Part shown: positions 8,255-17,270 of the stretch, piece by piece
Numbering within the stretch: position 1 is the stretch's first letter
Layout: each line of letters starts with the position of its first letter
DNA from: Leptolyngbyaceae cyanobacterium
GTDB taxonomy: Bacteria > Cyanobacteriota > Cyanobacteriia > Cyanobacteriales > Aerosakkonemataceae
Assembly (NCBI GenBank): GCA_036703985.1
Contig: DATNQN010000071.1
Coordinates: forward strand, 1-64,000
Direction: 5' to 3'
DNA length: 64,000 nucleotides
The notes under the pieces: model-generated
Told to the model about the DNA's origin: nothing
What the model saw: only the letters and a program-made list of their open reading frames with translations
Databases searched by the model: none
Position numbers and translations under genes: made by a program

Positions 8255-8636
8255 GCTTGACCCTCTAATCGCGTACTGTCCGAATCTACCCCAGTTTGTT
8301 GCACTCGAACAAGAGGGGCAGGGGCAGGGAGGCAGGGAGGCGGGGGGAAATCAAAACTCCTTTATTATAAAATATGATTTTTTCTTCCTTTTACTTTTCC
8401 TCTCTTGCCAAATACATTAGGTTATTCTAATCTTTTAATTAAAATGTTATTCTTTAGCAAAAATTTTTATATTAATTATTATTTAGCTAATATATAATCT
8501 CATAAATTTAAATAAAGATAAATAATTTACACTTAGCTTTACAAGCTGGTCAATTTTGACAATTGTTAACCTTACCTTTACCAATGGGCGCTATGATTCT
8601 AGGGGTTTCCCTGTAAAAAGACTCAAACCTAAAAGG
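8255..8636. other. bioB-pstS intergenic region
   Basis: This divergent promoter region contains a G-rich tract (8311-8348), a strongly AT-rich block (about 8360-8530) and a candidate Pho box close to pstS. A TTG at 8556 opens the pstS frame, but the residues between it and the chosen ATG do not look like a signal peptide. Confidence 0.5.
8565..8583 (+). promoter_or_regulatory. Candidate Pho box upstream of pstS
   Basis: GTTAACCT and CTTTACCA are spaced 11 bases apart start to start. This resembles the cyanobacterial Pho box, tandem copies of PyTTAAPyPy(T/A) with 3-bp spacers. The first copy starts with G rather than a pyrimidine, the second has one mismatch, and the expected third copy is weak. 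Location before a pst operon supports it. Binding by the SphR/PhoB regulator is inference. Confidence 0.4.
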
Positions 8637-9842
8637 ATGCTTTTCCGTATCAATCTCGTTGATTCAACTCGTCTAGTTAAGTCTATTTCCGTCTTAGCTC
8701 TGACAGTCAGCTTAGGTGCTTGTACTGGTGCAAACAATCCAGGGGGCAATACAACTAATACACCTGCTCCTGGTGCTTCGCCTACGGTTGCTCCTGCGAC
8801 AGGCCCTCAAGCAGCGGCTCCCAGTAAACTGGATCTAGCACAAGACGTACAGTTGACTGGTGCGGGAGCTACTTTTCCAGCACCCCTGTACCAACGTTGG
8901 TTTGTAGATCTAAACAAAAAATATCCGAAACTACAAGTTAGCTATCAGTCGATTGGTAGCGGTGCAGGAGTTGAGCAGTTTGTCGCTGGAACTGTAGACT
9001 TTGGCGCAAGCGATGTGGCGATGAAAGATGAAGAAATTGCCAAAGTACAAAGAGGCGTATTAATGCTACCCATGACAGCTGGTAGTATAGTGCTAGCCTA
9101 CAACGTGCCTGGGATTGAAACTGGCTTAAAGCTGCCAAGACAAGTTTACACAGATATCTTACTGGGAAACATCAAGAACTGGAACGATCCCAAAATTGTA
9201 GCGGCTAATCCAGGTGTTAATCTTCCCAATTTACCTATTACAGTGGTAACTCGTTCTGATGGTAGCGGTACAACAGGTGTTTTCACCAAACATATGAGCG
9301 AGATCAGTCCAGAGTTTAAAACCAAAGTAGGCGAAGGAAAAAGTGTCAACTGGCCTGTAGGAATTTCTGCTAAAGGTAATGAAGGAGTGACTGCCCAAGT
9401 TCAACAATCACAAGGCTCTATTGGCTATGTTGAATATGGTTATGCTAAACAAACCGGTTTGAAATATGCTGCTTTGGAAAATAAAGCAGGTAACTTTGTC
9501 ACCCCGACTGAAGGCTCTGCTTCTAAAACTCTTGATGCCGTAACATTGCCGGAAAATTTGCGATCGTTTATTGCCGATCCGGAAGGAACGGATTCTTATC
9601 CAATTGTTAGCTACACTTGGTTACTTGCTTACAAGCAATATCCGAATCCGGCACAAGCAAAAGCGATCGAAGCGATGATCGAATATGGTTTAACAGAAGG
9701 GCAAAAAAATAGCGCCGAACTAGGCTATGTTCCCCTCCCAGCAAGCGTGGCGCAAAAAGTTGCTGCGGTTGCCGATCAAATCAGTCCGGATTACAAAATT
9801 GCTGTTGGCGATACCACTTCTGCTAGCCAGCCGCAAAACTAG
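8637..9842 (+). CDS. pstS: Phosphate ABC transporter substrate-binding lipoprotein PstS
   Basis: The periplasmic phosphate receptor of the Pst importer. With the ATG chosen here it has 401 residues and a lipoprotein signal (VSLGAC, lipidated C29), then a Pro/Ala-rich linker to about residue 60. The binding domain shows the family blocks GAGATFPAPLYQRW, IGSGAGVEQF, FGASD and TVVTRSDGSGTT, which contact phosphate. A TTG 27 codons upstream is in frame but would place a non-hydrophobic extension before the signal peptide. It heads pstS-pstC-pstA-pstB, with a hairpin separating it from pstC. Confidence 0.95.
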   Translation: MLFRINLVDSTRLVKSISVLALTVSLGACTGANNPGGNTTNTPAPGASPTVAPATGPQAAAPSKLDLAQDVQLTGAGATFPAPLYQRWFVDLNKKYPKLQVSYQSIGSGAGVEQFVAGTVDFGASDVAMKDEEIAKVQRGVLMLPMTAGSIVLAYNVPGIETGLKLPRQVYTDILLGNIKNWNDPKIVAANPGVNLPNLPITVVTRSDGSGTTGVFTKHMSEISPEFKTKVGEGKSVNWPVGISAKGNEGVTAQVQQSQGSIGYVEYGYAKQTGLKYAALENKAGNFVTPTEGSASKTLDAVTLPENLRSFIADPEGTDSYPIVSYTWLLAYKQYPNPAQAKAIEAMIEYGLTEGQKNSAELGYVPLPASVAQKVAAVADQISPDYKIAVGDTTSASQPQN

Positions 9843-9856
9843 ATAACTACAATGAA

Positions 9857-9896
9857 ACTCAAAGGTGATTAACTAAATCTATAATCTCCTTTGAGT
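9857..9896 (+). terminator. Stem-loop between pstS and pstC
   Basis: ACTCAAAGGTGATTA (9857-9871) pairs with TAATCTCCTTTGAGT (9882-9896) except for one T-T mismatch, leaving a 10-base loop. It begins 14 bases after the pstS stop. There is no long U run, so partial termination or protection of the pstS mRNA end is more likely than full termination. This would allow more binding protein than permease to be made. Confidence 0.65.
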
Positions 9897-9955
9897 CCAG
9901 AAATCAGCTAGAATTATATCTTTGGATTTTATAAAAAATCGTTCTCAACTCAGTT

Positions 9956-10906
9956 ATGAATGAACTAGCATCAGACGATCGAAGTGATATTCAGCCGCGA
10001 TCGCAAGTAGAAAAATTTTTGGATCGTGGCTTTATTTGGGTAACTCGGCTATTTGCATTAGCAGTGGCAGGAATCTTGCTTTGGATAGCTTTTCAGGTAG
10101 GTGGCGATGCGATCCCAGCTATTTTTAAATACGGTTTGGGATTCGTAGTTAATAGTACTTGGAACCCCGTTAATAATGAATACGGGGTACTGGCTCCTAT
10201 TTATGGAACTATAGTTAGTGCGTTAATTGCTCTGATATTAGCCGTACCGATTGGGGTAGGTACGGCTATTTTGTTGAGCGAAAATTTTTTGCCAGTATCT
10301 ATAAAAACAATATTAGTTTTTTTAGTAGAACTTTTGGCGGCAATTCCCAGCGTAGTCTATGGTTTGTGGGGAATTTTTGTTTTAATTCCCATCTTAAACA
10401 ATATCGGAGGATGGCTACATACTTATTTGGGTTGGTTGCCAATTTTTAGTACTCCCGCTCAAGGCCCGGGAATGTTACCTGCGGGTGTAATTTTAACGAT
10501 TATGATTTTGCCAATTATTACCGCAATTTCTCGCGATGCGTTAATTTCTTTGCCTCCGGAATTACGGCAAGCATCGCTGGGACTGGGAGCAACTCGTTGG
10601 GAAACTATTTTTAAAGTGTTGATTCCGGCAGCTTTTTCTGGCATTGTCGGTGCGATCATGCTAGCACTGGGACGGGCAATGGGAGAAACAATGGCCGTTA
10701 CGATGGTAATCGGAAATTCTAATAATATTAGTCCTTCTTTGCTAGCTCCATCTAATACGATCGCATCTCTGCTGGCAAATCAATTTGCAGAAGCTAGCGG
10801 TTTGCAAGTGTCTGCTCTAATGTATGCGGCATTAATTTTGTTTTTGTTGACTTTGCTAGTGAACGTTTTAGCTGAGTTAATCGTGATCAGAGTCAAGCGC
10901 ATTTAA
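9956..10906 (+). CDS. pstC: Phosphate ABC transporter permease PstC
   Basis: One of the two membrane subunits of the phosphate importer. The 316 residues contain about six transmembrane segments after a 35-residue hydrophilic N terminus. The EAA-type coupling loop ELRQASLGLGATRWETIFKV (about residues 201-220) contacts the ATPase PstB. The conserved GRAMGETMAV block follows near residue 240. It sits 113 bp after pstS and 55 bp before pstA on the same strand. Confidence 0.95.
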   Translation: MNELASDDRSDIQPRSQVEKFLDRGFIWVTRLFALAVAGILLWIAFQVGGDAIPAIFKYGLGFVVNSTWNPVNNEYGVLAPIYGTIVSALIALILAVPIGVGTAILLSENFLPVSIKTILVFLVELLAAIPSVVYGLWGIFVLIPILNNIGGWLHTYLGWLPIFSTPAQGPGMLPAGVILTIMILPIITAISRDALISLPPELRQASLGLGATRWETIFKVLIPAAFSGIVGAIMLALGRAMGETMAVTMVIGNSNNISPSLLAPSNTIASLLANQFAEASGLQVSALMYAALILFLLTLLVNVLAELIVIRVKRI

Positions 10907-10961
10907 TGATTCTTTAACCGATAAAAGTAAAGCAAAAATAACCAATGACCAACTAGCAATT

Positions 10962-11858
10962 ATGAACCAAAGTGTAGAAGATAAGAATTTTTACGGATAC
11001 CCGACTAGGAGTTTGACTCCTTCGCTCATGTCTCCCCGTACTTTATTTGGTACGGTGATGACAATATTAACCTTTATTTGCGGAGGATTGGCTCTTTTAC
11101 CTTTGCTGGCGGTGCTTTTTTATGTTGGTATCCAAGGGTTTAGTACTTTAAGCATCAGGGTATTTACCGAACTACCCCCACCACCTTTAGTGCAGGGAGG
11201 TGGTTTTGGTAATGCGATTATCGGTACGCTGATTATGGTAGGAATTGGTGCTTTAATCAGCATTCCCTTTGGCGTATTGGCAGCTATTTATTTAACAGAA
11301 TTTAGTAAAGGCTCATTAACTCGTTGGATTCGCTTTGCTACTAACGTATTGAGCGGTATTCCATCAATTATTGCTGGGGTATTTGCTTATGGGATCGTAG
11401 TACTCACGGTAGGTAAGTTCTCTGCGATCGCTGGAGGAGTAGCTTTGTCAGTTCTAATGTTGCCAGTCATCGTGCGGACTACTGATGAAGCTTTAAAGTT
11501 GGTACCTCAGGATTTGAGACAAGCTGCGGTCGGATTGGGAGCGACTAATTATCAAACTGTGGCGAAAGTAGTTTTACCAGCTGCTTTACCTGCTATTGTA
11601 ACGGGAGCTACTTTGGCGATCGCGCGTGCAGCCGGAGAAACTGCTCCTTTGCTATTTACTGCTCTATTCGCTCAATTTTGGCCGAAAAATTTATTATCAC
11701 CCACTCCTTCTCTAGCTGTCTTAGTGTTTAACTTTGCCATTTCTCCGTTTAAGAACTGGCAAGAATTAGCTTGGGCAGCATCTTTAATTTTGGTACTGTT
11801 AGTGCTAGCTACAAGTGCGATCGCTCGTTGGGTAACTCGCCAAAAAGTTTATGGGTAA
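10962..11858 (+). CDS. pstA: Phosphate ABC transporter permease PstA
   Basis: The second membrane subunit of the Pst importer, 298 residues with about six transmembrane segments. The coupling loop reads DLRQAAVGLGATNYQTVAKV (about residues 182-201), and the ARAAGETAPLLFTAL block follows. A short heptamer-like stretch (ACCAATGACCAACT) precedes the start codon, resembling the STRR units before lspA. pstB begins 352 bp downstream, a wider gap than usual in this operon. Confidence 0.95.
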   Translation: MNQSVEDKNFYGYPTRSLTPSLMSPRTLFGTVMTILTFICGGLALLPLLAVLFYVGIQGFSTLSIRVFTELPPPPLVQGGGFGNAIIGTLIMVGIGALISIPFGVLAAIYLTEFSKGSLTRWIRFATNVLSGIPSIIAGVFAYGIVVLTVGKFSAIAGGVALSVLMLPVIVRTTDEALKLVPQDLRQAAVGLGATNYQTVAKVVLPAALPAIVTGATLAIARAAGETAPLLFTALFAQFWPKNLLSPTPSLAVLVFNFAISPFKNWQELAWAASLILVLLVLATSAIARWVTRQKVYG

Positions 11859-12210
11859 TCTAGAAATAAGTATAAAAATTAACGACAGTTAGGAGAGAGA
11901 AAAAAAAACTTAATGGTTCAGATTTTAAATAATGAGCTAATATGCTTTTATAGGGCTACCTCTGCCGAGAGATAGATTTATCCAATAGAGGAAGATCGAA
12001 AGGTCTGTAATTGTACACTCTAAGCAAGGTTTGATTATTAAAGTAAAAAGTAACTGGTATTTAAATGGCCAGTTTTCGGGAAAGACCTCGGCGATTAGTT
12101 AGGCTTTATCATGCAGCTAAAGATTTAGGCAGCTAAAGCCAAAAAAAGAGCAAAAGTTTTTGCGTTTCAGTTAATAAGGGTGCGTCAGCCCTACTAAAAA
12201 CAAACCAATT
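11859..12210. other. pstA-pstB intergenic region
   Basis: A 352-bp stretch without a recognised gene. It contains a 20-codon frame starting at 11912 after an AGGAGAG motif with overly long spacing, which I do not regard as supported. Near its end lies AGGGTGCGTCAGCCCT, related to the palindromic element at 20933-20998. pstB may have its own promoter here. Confidence 0.4.
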
Positions 12211-13017
12211 ATGAGATTTAATTCTGCTACCGTTCAATCAACAGATACCATTTTACAGGTAGAAAATGTCAATGTTTACTATGGCAATTTTCTGGCCTTG
12301 CGGGATATTAATATGGAGATCCCGAAAAACCGAATTACTGCATTTATCGGGCCTTCAGGTTGTGGTAAGAGTACTCTGCTTCGATGCTTTAATAGACTGA
12401 ACGATTTAATTGAAAGTTTCCGGGCAGAAGGTAAAATTTATTACCGAAATCAAAATTTGTACGCTCAAAATATAGACCCGGTGGAAGTACGGCGTCGAAT
12501 TGGGATGGTGTTTCAAAAGCCAAATCCTTTTCCTAAGTCTATTTATGACAACGTGGCTTTTGGTGCAAGGATCAACGGCTACAAGGGGGATATGGATGAG
12601 TTGGTAGAGCGATCGCTACGGGGAGCCGCTTTATGGGATGAGGTAAAAGATAAGTTAAAGCAAAGTGGCTTGTCTCTATCTGGAGGACAACAGCAAAGAT
12701 TGTGTATTGCTAGAGCGATCGCAGTACAGCCCGATGTAATTTTAATGGATGAACCTTGCTCTGCTCTCGATCCGATCTCCACGCTTCGCATTGAAGATTT
12801 GCTCCACGAATTAAAAGAGCAATATACGATCGCGATCGTTACCCACAATATGCAGCAAGCTTCGCGGGTATCTGATATGACAGCATTTTTTAACGTTCAG
12901 CCGACAGAAAAAGGCGGACGCATGGGTTATCTAGTGGAGTATGACAAGACAGAGGTAATTTTCCAAAGTCCGAAAGAAGAGTCTACTCGCGAGTATGTCA
13001 GCGGACGGTTTGGTTAA
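12211..13017 (+). CDS. pstB: Phosphate ABC transporter ATP-binding protein PstB
   Basis: The 268-residue ATPase that powers phosphate import. Walker A is GPSGCGKS (47-54), the Q-loop is in [11 protein letters not shown], the ABC signature is LSGGQQQR (156-163), and Walker B is VILMDEP (176-182), followed by the H-loop in IVTHNMQQA. The sequence is typical of PstB, including the NRLNDLI region after Walker A. The gene closes the pst cluster; low-complexity sequence follows. Confidence 0.96.
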   Translation: MRFNSATVQSTDTILQVENVNVYYGNFLALRDINMEIPKNRITAFIGPSGCGKSTLLRCFNRLNDLIESFRAEGKIYYRNQNLYAQNIDPVEVRRRIGMVFQKPNPFPKSIYDNVAFGARINGYKGDMDELVERSLRGAALWDEVKDKLKQSGLSLSGGQQQRLCIARAIAVQPDVILMDEPCSALDPISTLRIEDLLHELKEQYTIAIVTHNMQQASRVSDMTAFFNVQPTEKGGRMGYLVEYDKTEVIFQSPKEESTREYVSGRFG

Positions 13018-13200
13018 GGGGAAAAGGGAAAGGGAAAAGGGGATAATTATTTAATTTTTATCCTTCAGACTTCAGACTTCAGACTTTAGACTTCATCCTT
13101 TACTTCCTTTCCCTCCCTCAGAAAGATTTCGATCCCTGCAGTACCAATCCAAGATAGGATGGAGCATGGATTTGTTTCTGTCTGTAAAAAGTGAATGTTT

Positions 13201-13596
13201 ATGAAGCGTTATTTGTCCCGTCTGCTTGCTTTGGTTTTAGTAATGGCGATCGCTTTGATTGGCTGCTCTAGCCCCTCAGGTATCACGGGGAATTATACCG
13301 ACGATACCTTGGCTCTGGTGAACGTTCTCAGAAACGCGATCGAATTACCAGATAATTCACCCGATAAAGCAGCGCTTCAGGCAGAAGCACGTCAAAGAAT
13401 CAATGACTTTGCCGCTCGCTATCGTCGAGATAACTCTCTTACCACTCTCCGTTCATTCACCACCATGCGGACAGTATTAAACGGGTTAGCTGCACATTAC
13501 AGTTCCTATCCGAATCGTCCCCTGCCAGAGAAATTAAAGAATCGTCTGGAAGTAGAATTAAAACAGGTAGAATCTGCTCTGAGACAAGGTTTGTGA
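13201..13596 (+). CDS. psb27: Photosystem II assembly lipoprotein Psb27
   Basis: A thylakoid-lumen lipoprotein that binds CP43 in photosystem II assembly and repair intermediates and hinders premature attachment of the oxygen-evolving complex. The protein has a lipoprotein signal ending in ALIGCSS (lipidated Cys near residue 22), then the four-helix Psb27 domain beginning GNYTDDTLALV and ending near LEVELKQVESAL. An ATG two codons earlier (13195) is also possible; MKRYLSRLL is the more usual beginning. Lipidation would need LspA, encoded earlier in the window. Confidence 0.93.
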   Translation: MKRYLSRLLALVLVMAIALIGCSSPSGITGNYTDDTLALVNVLRNAIELPDNSPDKAALQAEARQRINDFAARYRRDNSLTTLRSFTTMRTVLNGLAAHYSSYPNRPLPEKLKNRLEVELKQVESALRQGL

Positions 13597-13624
13597 ACCG
13601 CCTCTTAAAGTTTCCTGCTCTAAC

Positions 13625-13687
13625 AAAAAGCATTTGTTAATGGCATCTAGTGATAGAGAAACAAGATGTTACTAGCAAATGCTTTTT
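13625..13687. terminator. Bidirectional terminator between psb27 and the deaminase gene
   Basis: AAAAAGCATTTG (13625-13636) pairs perfectly with CAAATGCTTTTT (13676-13687). A-rich and T-rich flanks on both sides give U-runs in either direction. It lies between two convergent genes, about 30 bases after psb27 and 9 bases beyond the end of the minus-strand gene. Confidence 0.7.
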
Positions 13688-13695
13688 GATTTTAT

Positions 13696-14763
13696 TTAAT
13701 AACGAACGAGTTCTGGTTGAACTTTTCCGCCATTCCCATTACCTTCAATCGTGGCTTGAAATAACCCGGTTAACAAAGATGCGGGTCTTTCTTGATATGG
13801 CCAAGCAAAGGCATGGCGGAAGGCAGCATCTTGGCAAGCTTGCAGTTCTTCAAAACCGATAATATCGTGGGTGAGCAAGTTTTCGTACTCGAAAGGCAAG
13901 CGCACGTTATGCAGTCCGGCGTTGTCGGTGCAAATGGCAATATCTACTCCTGCATCAAAACAGCGATCGAATACTATTTTCAGTTGCTCGATATCTTCGA
14001 GAGTGCCAGTTTTGAGATAAGTAGTCGGGCAAACTTCCAAGCACTGATTCTCAGATGCTAACTGACTTAATAATTCTGGATGGCGCAGGGGAATTTGGAT
14101 ACCGTGACCGATCCTCATTAAATAAGGTAGCAGTTCGGGATAACAACCTTCAGTAGTTTCGTACAAATGACCGGTGGTTTTGAGTCCGAGCGATCGCGCA
14201 TAAGCATACAATTGGACAAACTCATCCAATCGTTCCCCATAGTGAGCATCTCCCCCCGCCAAGTCTACTGCACAAACAGATCCTTTACTGCAAGCAGCCA
14301 ACTCGACAATAGCTTTGTTCACTTCATAAGGCAGTCGTGAGTGCATACACAAAATTTGGCTGGTGACGATAGGATATTCCTTCACCAAGCTAGCTTCCCC
14401 CACAATCTGCACGATTTCAGCCATTTGGTCGATTCTTTGGTGCTGATTGAGATGCTCCGAGGTGCGTAAATAGGGAGTATAACGTAATTCCAAATATGCC
14501 AAATTCTCAAAAATATACGCACCCCGAATTAATCGGGAGATAAAATACGGCAACGCTTGCGGAGTTTGCACTCCTTCTACTAAGGTATGCAATTCCAAAT
14601 ATTCATCCAGAGTATTGCGGGGTTTCGTATAAAACTCTTCAAACGCCGGATATTCTGGAAAACGGACAGCTAAATCGGAATTAGCGCGATGAAAATATCG
14701 CCACAAAATGCGAGGTACAACAGAACCCCCCAAGTGGCGGTGCAGTTCAGCATAAAGAGCCAC
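13696..14763 (-). CDS. Adenosine deaminase family protein
   Basis: A 355-residue member of the metal-dependent amidohydrolase superfamily, closest to adenosine deaminases. The zinc-binding HxH motif is LHRHLGG (H8, H10). A TGHLYETTEG block stands where HAGE is usual, CPTTYLKTG resembles the CPTSN region, and ICTDNAG replaces the usual TDDP. The second aspartate is therefore Asn, and the substrate could differ from adenosine. It converges on psb27 and has no operon partner. Call: deaminase-like hydrolase, exact substrate unsure. Confidence 0.75.
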   Translation of the reverse strand: MALYAELHRHLGGSVVPRILWRYFHRANSDLAVRFPEYPAFEEFYTKPRNTLDEYLELHTLVEGVQTPQALPYFISRLIRGAYIFENLAYLELRYTPYLRTSEHLNQHQRIDQMAEIVQIVGEASLVKEYPIVTSQILCMHSRLPYEVNKAIVELAACSKGSVCAVDLAGGDAHYGERLDEFVQLYAYARSLGLKTTGHLYETTEGCYPELLPYLMRIGHGIQIPLRHPELLSQLASENQCLEVCPTTYLKTGTLEDIEQLKIVFDRCFDAGVDIAICTDNAGLHNVRLPFEYENLLTHDIIGFEELQACQDAAFRHAFAWPYQERPASLLTGLFQATIEGNGNGGKVQPELVRY

Positions 14764-15508
14764 AGGAACCTCTCTGTTTGATAGTGATCAAATATTTAGT
14801 TAGTTATTATTTCAATTCTGCCACTCGAATTTTGAATTGGCATTCTCAAAAGCAGTTTTTTCGGAAAATTTGGGGAAATTACGGAAGTGAGGGGCGAAAA
14901 CTTTTCTACTATCTACCTTGATATCCCAACTACTTAACACTTTATTTAAAATTTTTCCTGGTAAATTTTAGTCAGCTTTTTTGCTAACCCATGTTTGTTT
15001 CGTATACTACAGATTTAGTTTTTTACTATTTTCGATAAATTTTGTACTGAATGTTAGTTTAAATCCTCGTATAGAGATTGTTGATTTACAAAGAAGATTT
15101 GCCAGAAAGAGTACAGCCTTACTTGCCAGAAAGTTTACTCAATAGACTAAGTAAGCGATCGCAGCCAATTTCTGTGTGTTTCTACCTGGGGATGAGGTTT
15201 TTGCCAGTCAGATTTGATGCGTATTCTCAATATAGCTAAAGGATCTATCAGACAGGTGTAGATCTAGCCCGAATTTTATTTCACCTGTTATACTGCTGCA
15301 AAGCATAGGCTGCTTCCCTTTAATTAACTTGGGTGCCCAGAAATTAGCCTAAATTTCCCCAAAGGACAATTTAGCTTAAACTTTCTAAAAGCTTTGCCTT
15401 TTACTGATCGCCCAGAGGCTTTTGTTGGCCAATGGCTACCAGTGGAGTGAGCAGGAGTCCTTAGGGCTGATGATTTCCTAGAACTATTTTTTCTTTCTGC
15501 TTGATGGA
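14764..15508. other. 745-bp gene-free region
   Basis: This spacer separates two divergent genes. It is AT-rich in its first half and holds no ORF I can support, no tRNA-like fold and no clear repeat. A direct repeat of TTTGCCAGAAAG / CTTGCCAGAAAG occurs near 15097-15133. It probably contains promoters for both flanking genes. Confidence 0.4.
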
Positions 15509-17035
15509 ATGTTGAAAGCACTCACAGCGATGACGCGACGCCCAAGTCGTTTTTCGATCGGTATTTTAATCGGAGTTTTAGCCGGTAGTCTGGTTAGTCC
15601 ATATATTGGAAATAAACCAGCCCAAGCACAAGTATTAGTGCCTTGTCAGTTACCGCCAGAATCTGTGAAAGAGAAAGAAAACCTGCGGCTGGCAGCGTTA
15701 AAAGGCGATGGCGATGCTCAGAACAAGTATCAACTTTTAGTGGCGAAACAGGCAAAACAATTGCAGGAGTGCCGCACCTTAAATTGGCCGCGCAATCAAG
15801 CGATTTGGCTGCGCCTGTACCCTTGTGATATCCGTCCTGGGTCATTGGAAAAACTTTTGGATTGGACGGTCAACAAAGGTTATAACGAAGTTTACGTTGA
15901 AGTGTTTTACGATGCTCAGGTATTATTGCCGAAAACAGATAATCCTACGGTTTGGCAATCCGTGATTGATATACCTGGGGCAGAAAGAAGGGACTTATTA
16001 GCTGAAACTATTGAAAAAGGCCGCCAGCGGGGTTTAAAAGTCTACGCTTGGATGTTTACGATGAATTTCGGTTATGCTTACGCCCAGCGGCCCGATCGAC
16101 AAGGGGTACTGGCTAGGAATGGTGCGGGAAAAACCAGTATAGAAGTTCTAACGGATGGGGGTATAGATACGGATTTAACGAAAGGTGATGCCGCTAAAGC
16201 TTTTGTCGATCCTTACAACACCCAAGCGCGAGAAGATTACCGTCAGCTAGTAGAAGCAGTGGTTAAACGGAAACCAGATGGAGTATTATTTGACTACATT
16301 CGCTATCCGCGAGGAACGGGAAGTGCTTCTGTAGCTACGAAAGTGCAAGATTTGTGGATTTACGGGGATGCAGCGCGACAAGTTCTGTTGCAAAGGGCGA
16401 TTAATAATCAAGGACTTGAGTTAATTCGGCGATTTTTAAGTAGAGGGTTTGTGAATAACGATGATGTGACTCAGGTTAACACAACGTATCCGGAAGAAGA
16501 ACAAGCTCTTTGGCAAGGTCGCAATCCCGAGCAAAACAAAAATTTAGCCCAAAGTCGATCTGTGCTGCAACGGGATTTATGGCAACTTAGCGTAGCCCAT
16601 GCTGCACAAGGGGTGTTGGATTTTCTGGCAGCAGCAGCACAACCAGCACAGCAAAGGGGTATTGCTACGGGGGCAGTATTTTTCCCTGGCGGTAATCAAG
16701 CGGTCGGTCAGGGGGGATACGATTCCCGGGTGCAACCTTGGGATCGGTTTCCCAGTACGATGGAGTGGCATCCCATGATGTATTCCAATTGTGGAGAAAC
16801 TGGTTGTATTTTGAACGAATTGCAACGGGTGTTAAGTCTTGCTTCTCCTGGTACGGATATTAGACCGGCTTTGGCAGGAGATTGGAGTAAGTCGGTTACT
16901 AATCGTCCGCCTTTAGAATTGCAAATGCAGGCAATTCGTCAAGTAGCACCCCAAATTCAGACGGTGAGCCATTTTGCTTTTTCTTGGCAGGAACCGGAGA
17001 GCGATCGCGAACGGAAATTCTGTAAGTTGCGTTAG
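15509..17035 (+). CDS. Secreted GHL10-type glycoside hydrolase-like protein
   Basis: A 508-residue exported protein. The N terminus has a twin-arginine-like RRPSRF followed by a hydrophobic segment and an AQA cleavage region near residue 40. The body resembles the glycosyl-hydrolase-like family 10 (GHL10/DUF187) TIM barrel: strand VYVEVFYDAQ, then RGLKVYAWMFTMNFG, DPYNTQAREDY and the acidic FDYIRYPRG motif. Family members are thought to act on cell-surface or peptidoglycan-linked polysaccharide, but the substrate is not proven. It is flanked by long spacers and appears monocistronic. Confidence 0.8.
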   Translation: MLKALTAMTRRPSRFSIGILIGVLAGSLVSPYIGNKPAQAQVLVPCQLPPESVKEKENLRLAALKGDGDAQNKYQLLVAKQAKQLQECRTLNWPRNQAIWLRLYPCDIRPGSLEKLLDWTVNKGYNEVYVEVFYDAQVLLPKTDNPTVWQSVIDIPGAERRDLLAETIEKGRQRGLKVYAWMFTMNFGYAYAQRPDRQGVLARNGAGKTSIEVLTDGGIDTDLTKGDAAKAFVDPYNTQAREDYRQLVEAVVKRKPDGVLFDYIRYPRGTGSASVATKVQDLWIYGDAARQVLLQRAINNQGLELIRRFLSRGFVNNDDVTQVNTTYPEEEQALWQGRNPEQNKNLAQSRSVLQRDLWQLSVAHAAQGVLDFLAAAAQPAQQRGIATGAVFFPGGNQAVGQGGYDSRVQPWDRFPSTMEWHPMMYSNCGETGCILNELQRVLSLASPGTDIRPALAGDWSKSVTNRPPLELQMQAIRQVAPQIQTVSHFAFSWQEPESDRERKFCKLR

Positions 17036-17270
17036 CTGTTATGCGATCGCTCTTGATGAAAAGTTCGATCGCATTTACTAATCATAATTTATTCGCTCTT
17101 CAAAGGCTGCAAACCAAGGAAATTATGCAGCCTTTTCTTTATCGATTTAATCCTCGCGACAAACTTTTTAATCACAGATTTTGAAGTGGGCTTGCTCTTT
17201 GACAAATTGCAAGTGTAAACTAACCCCAGCTTATAGCATAAATCAGGGTATCACTACGGAGAAAATTCCC

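Noticed and set aside
11912-11974. Small ORF after an AGGAGAG motif between pstA and pstB
   Set aside because: Spacing from motif to ATG is too long and the 20-residue product has no recognisable feature.
14764-15508. Possible tRNA or small RNA gene in the long spacer
   Set aside because: No cloverleaf-like arrangement or known cyanobacterial small RNA motif could be identified by eye.
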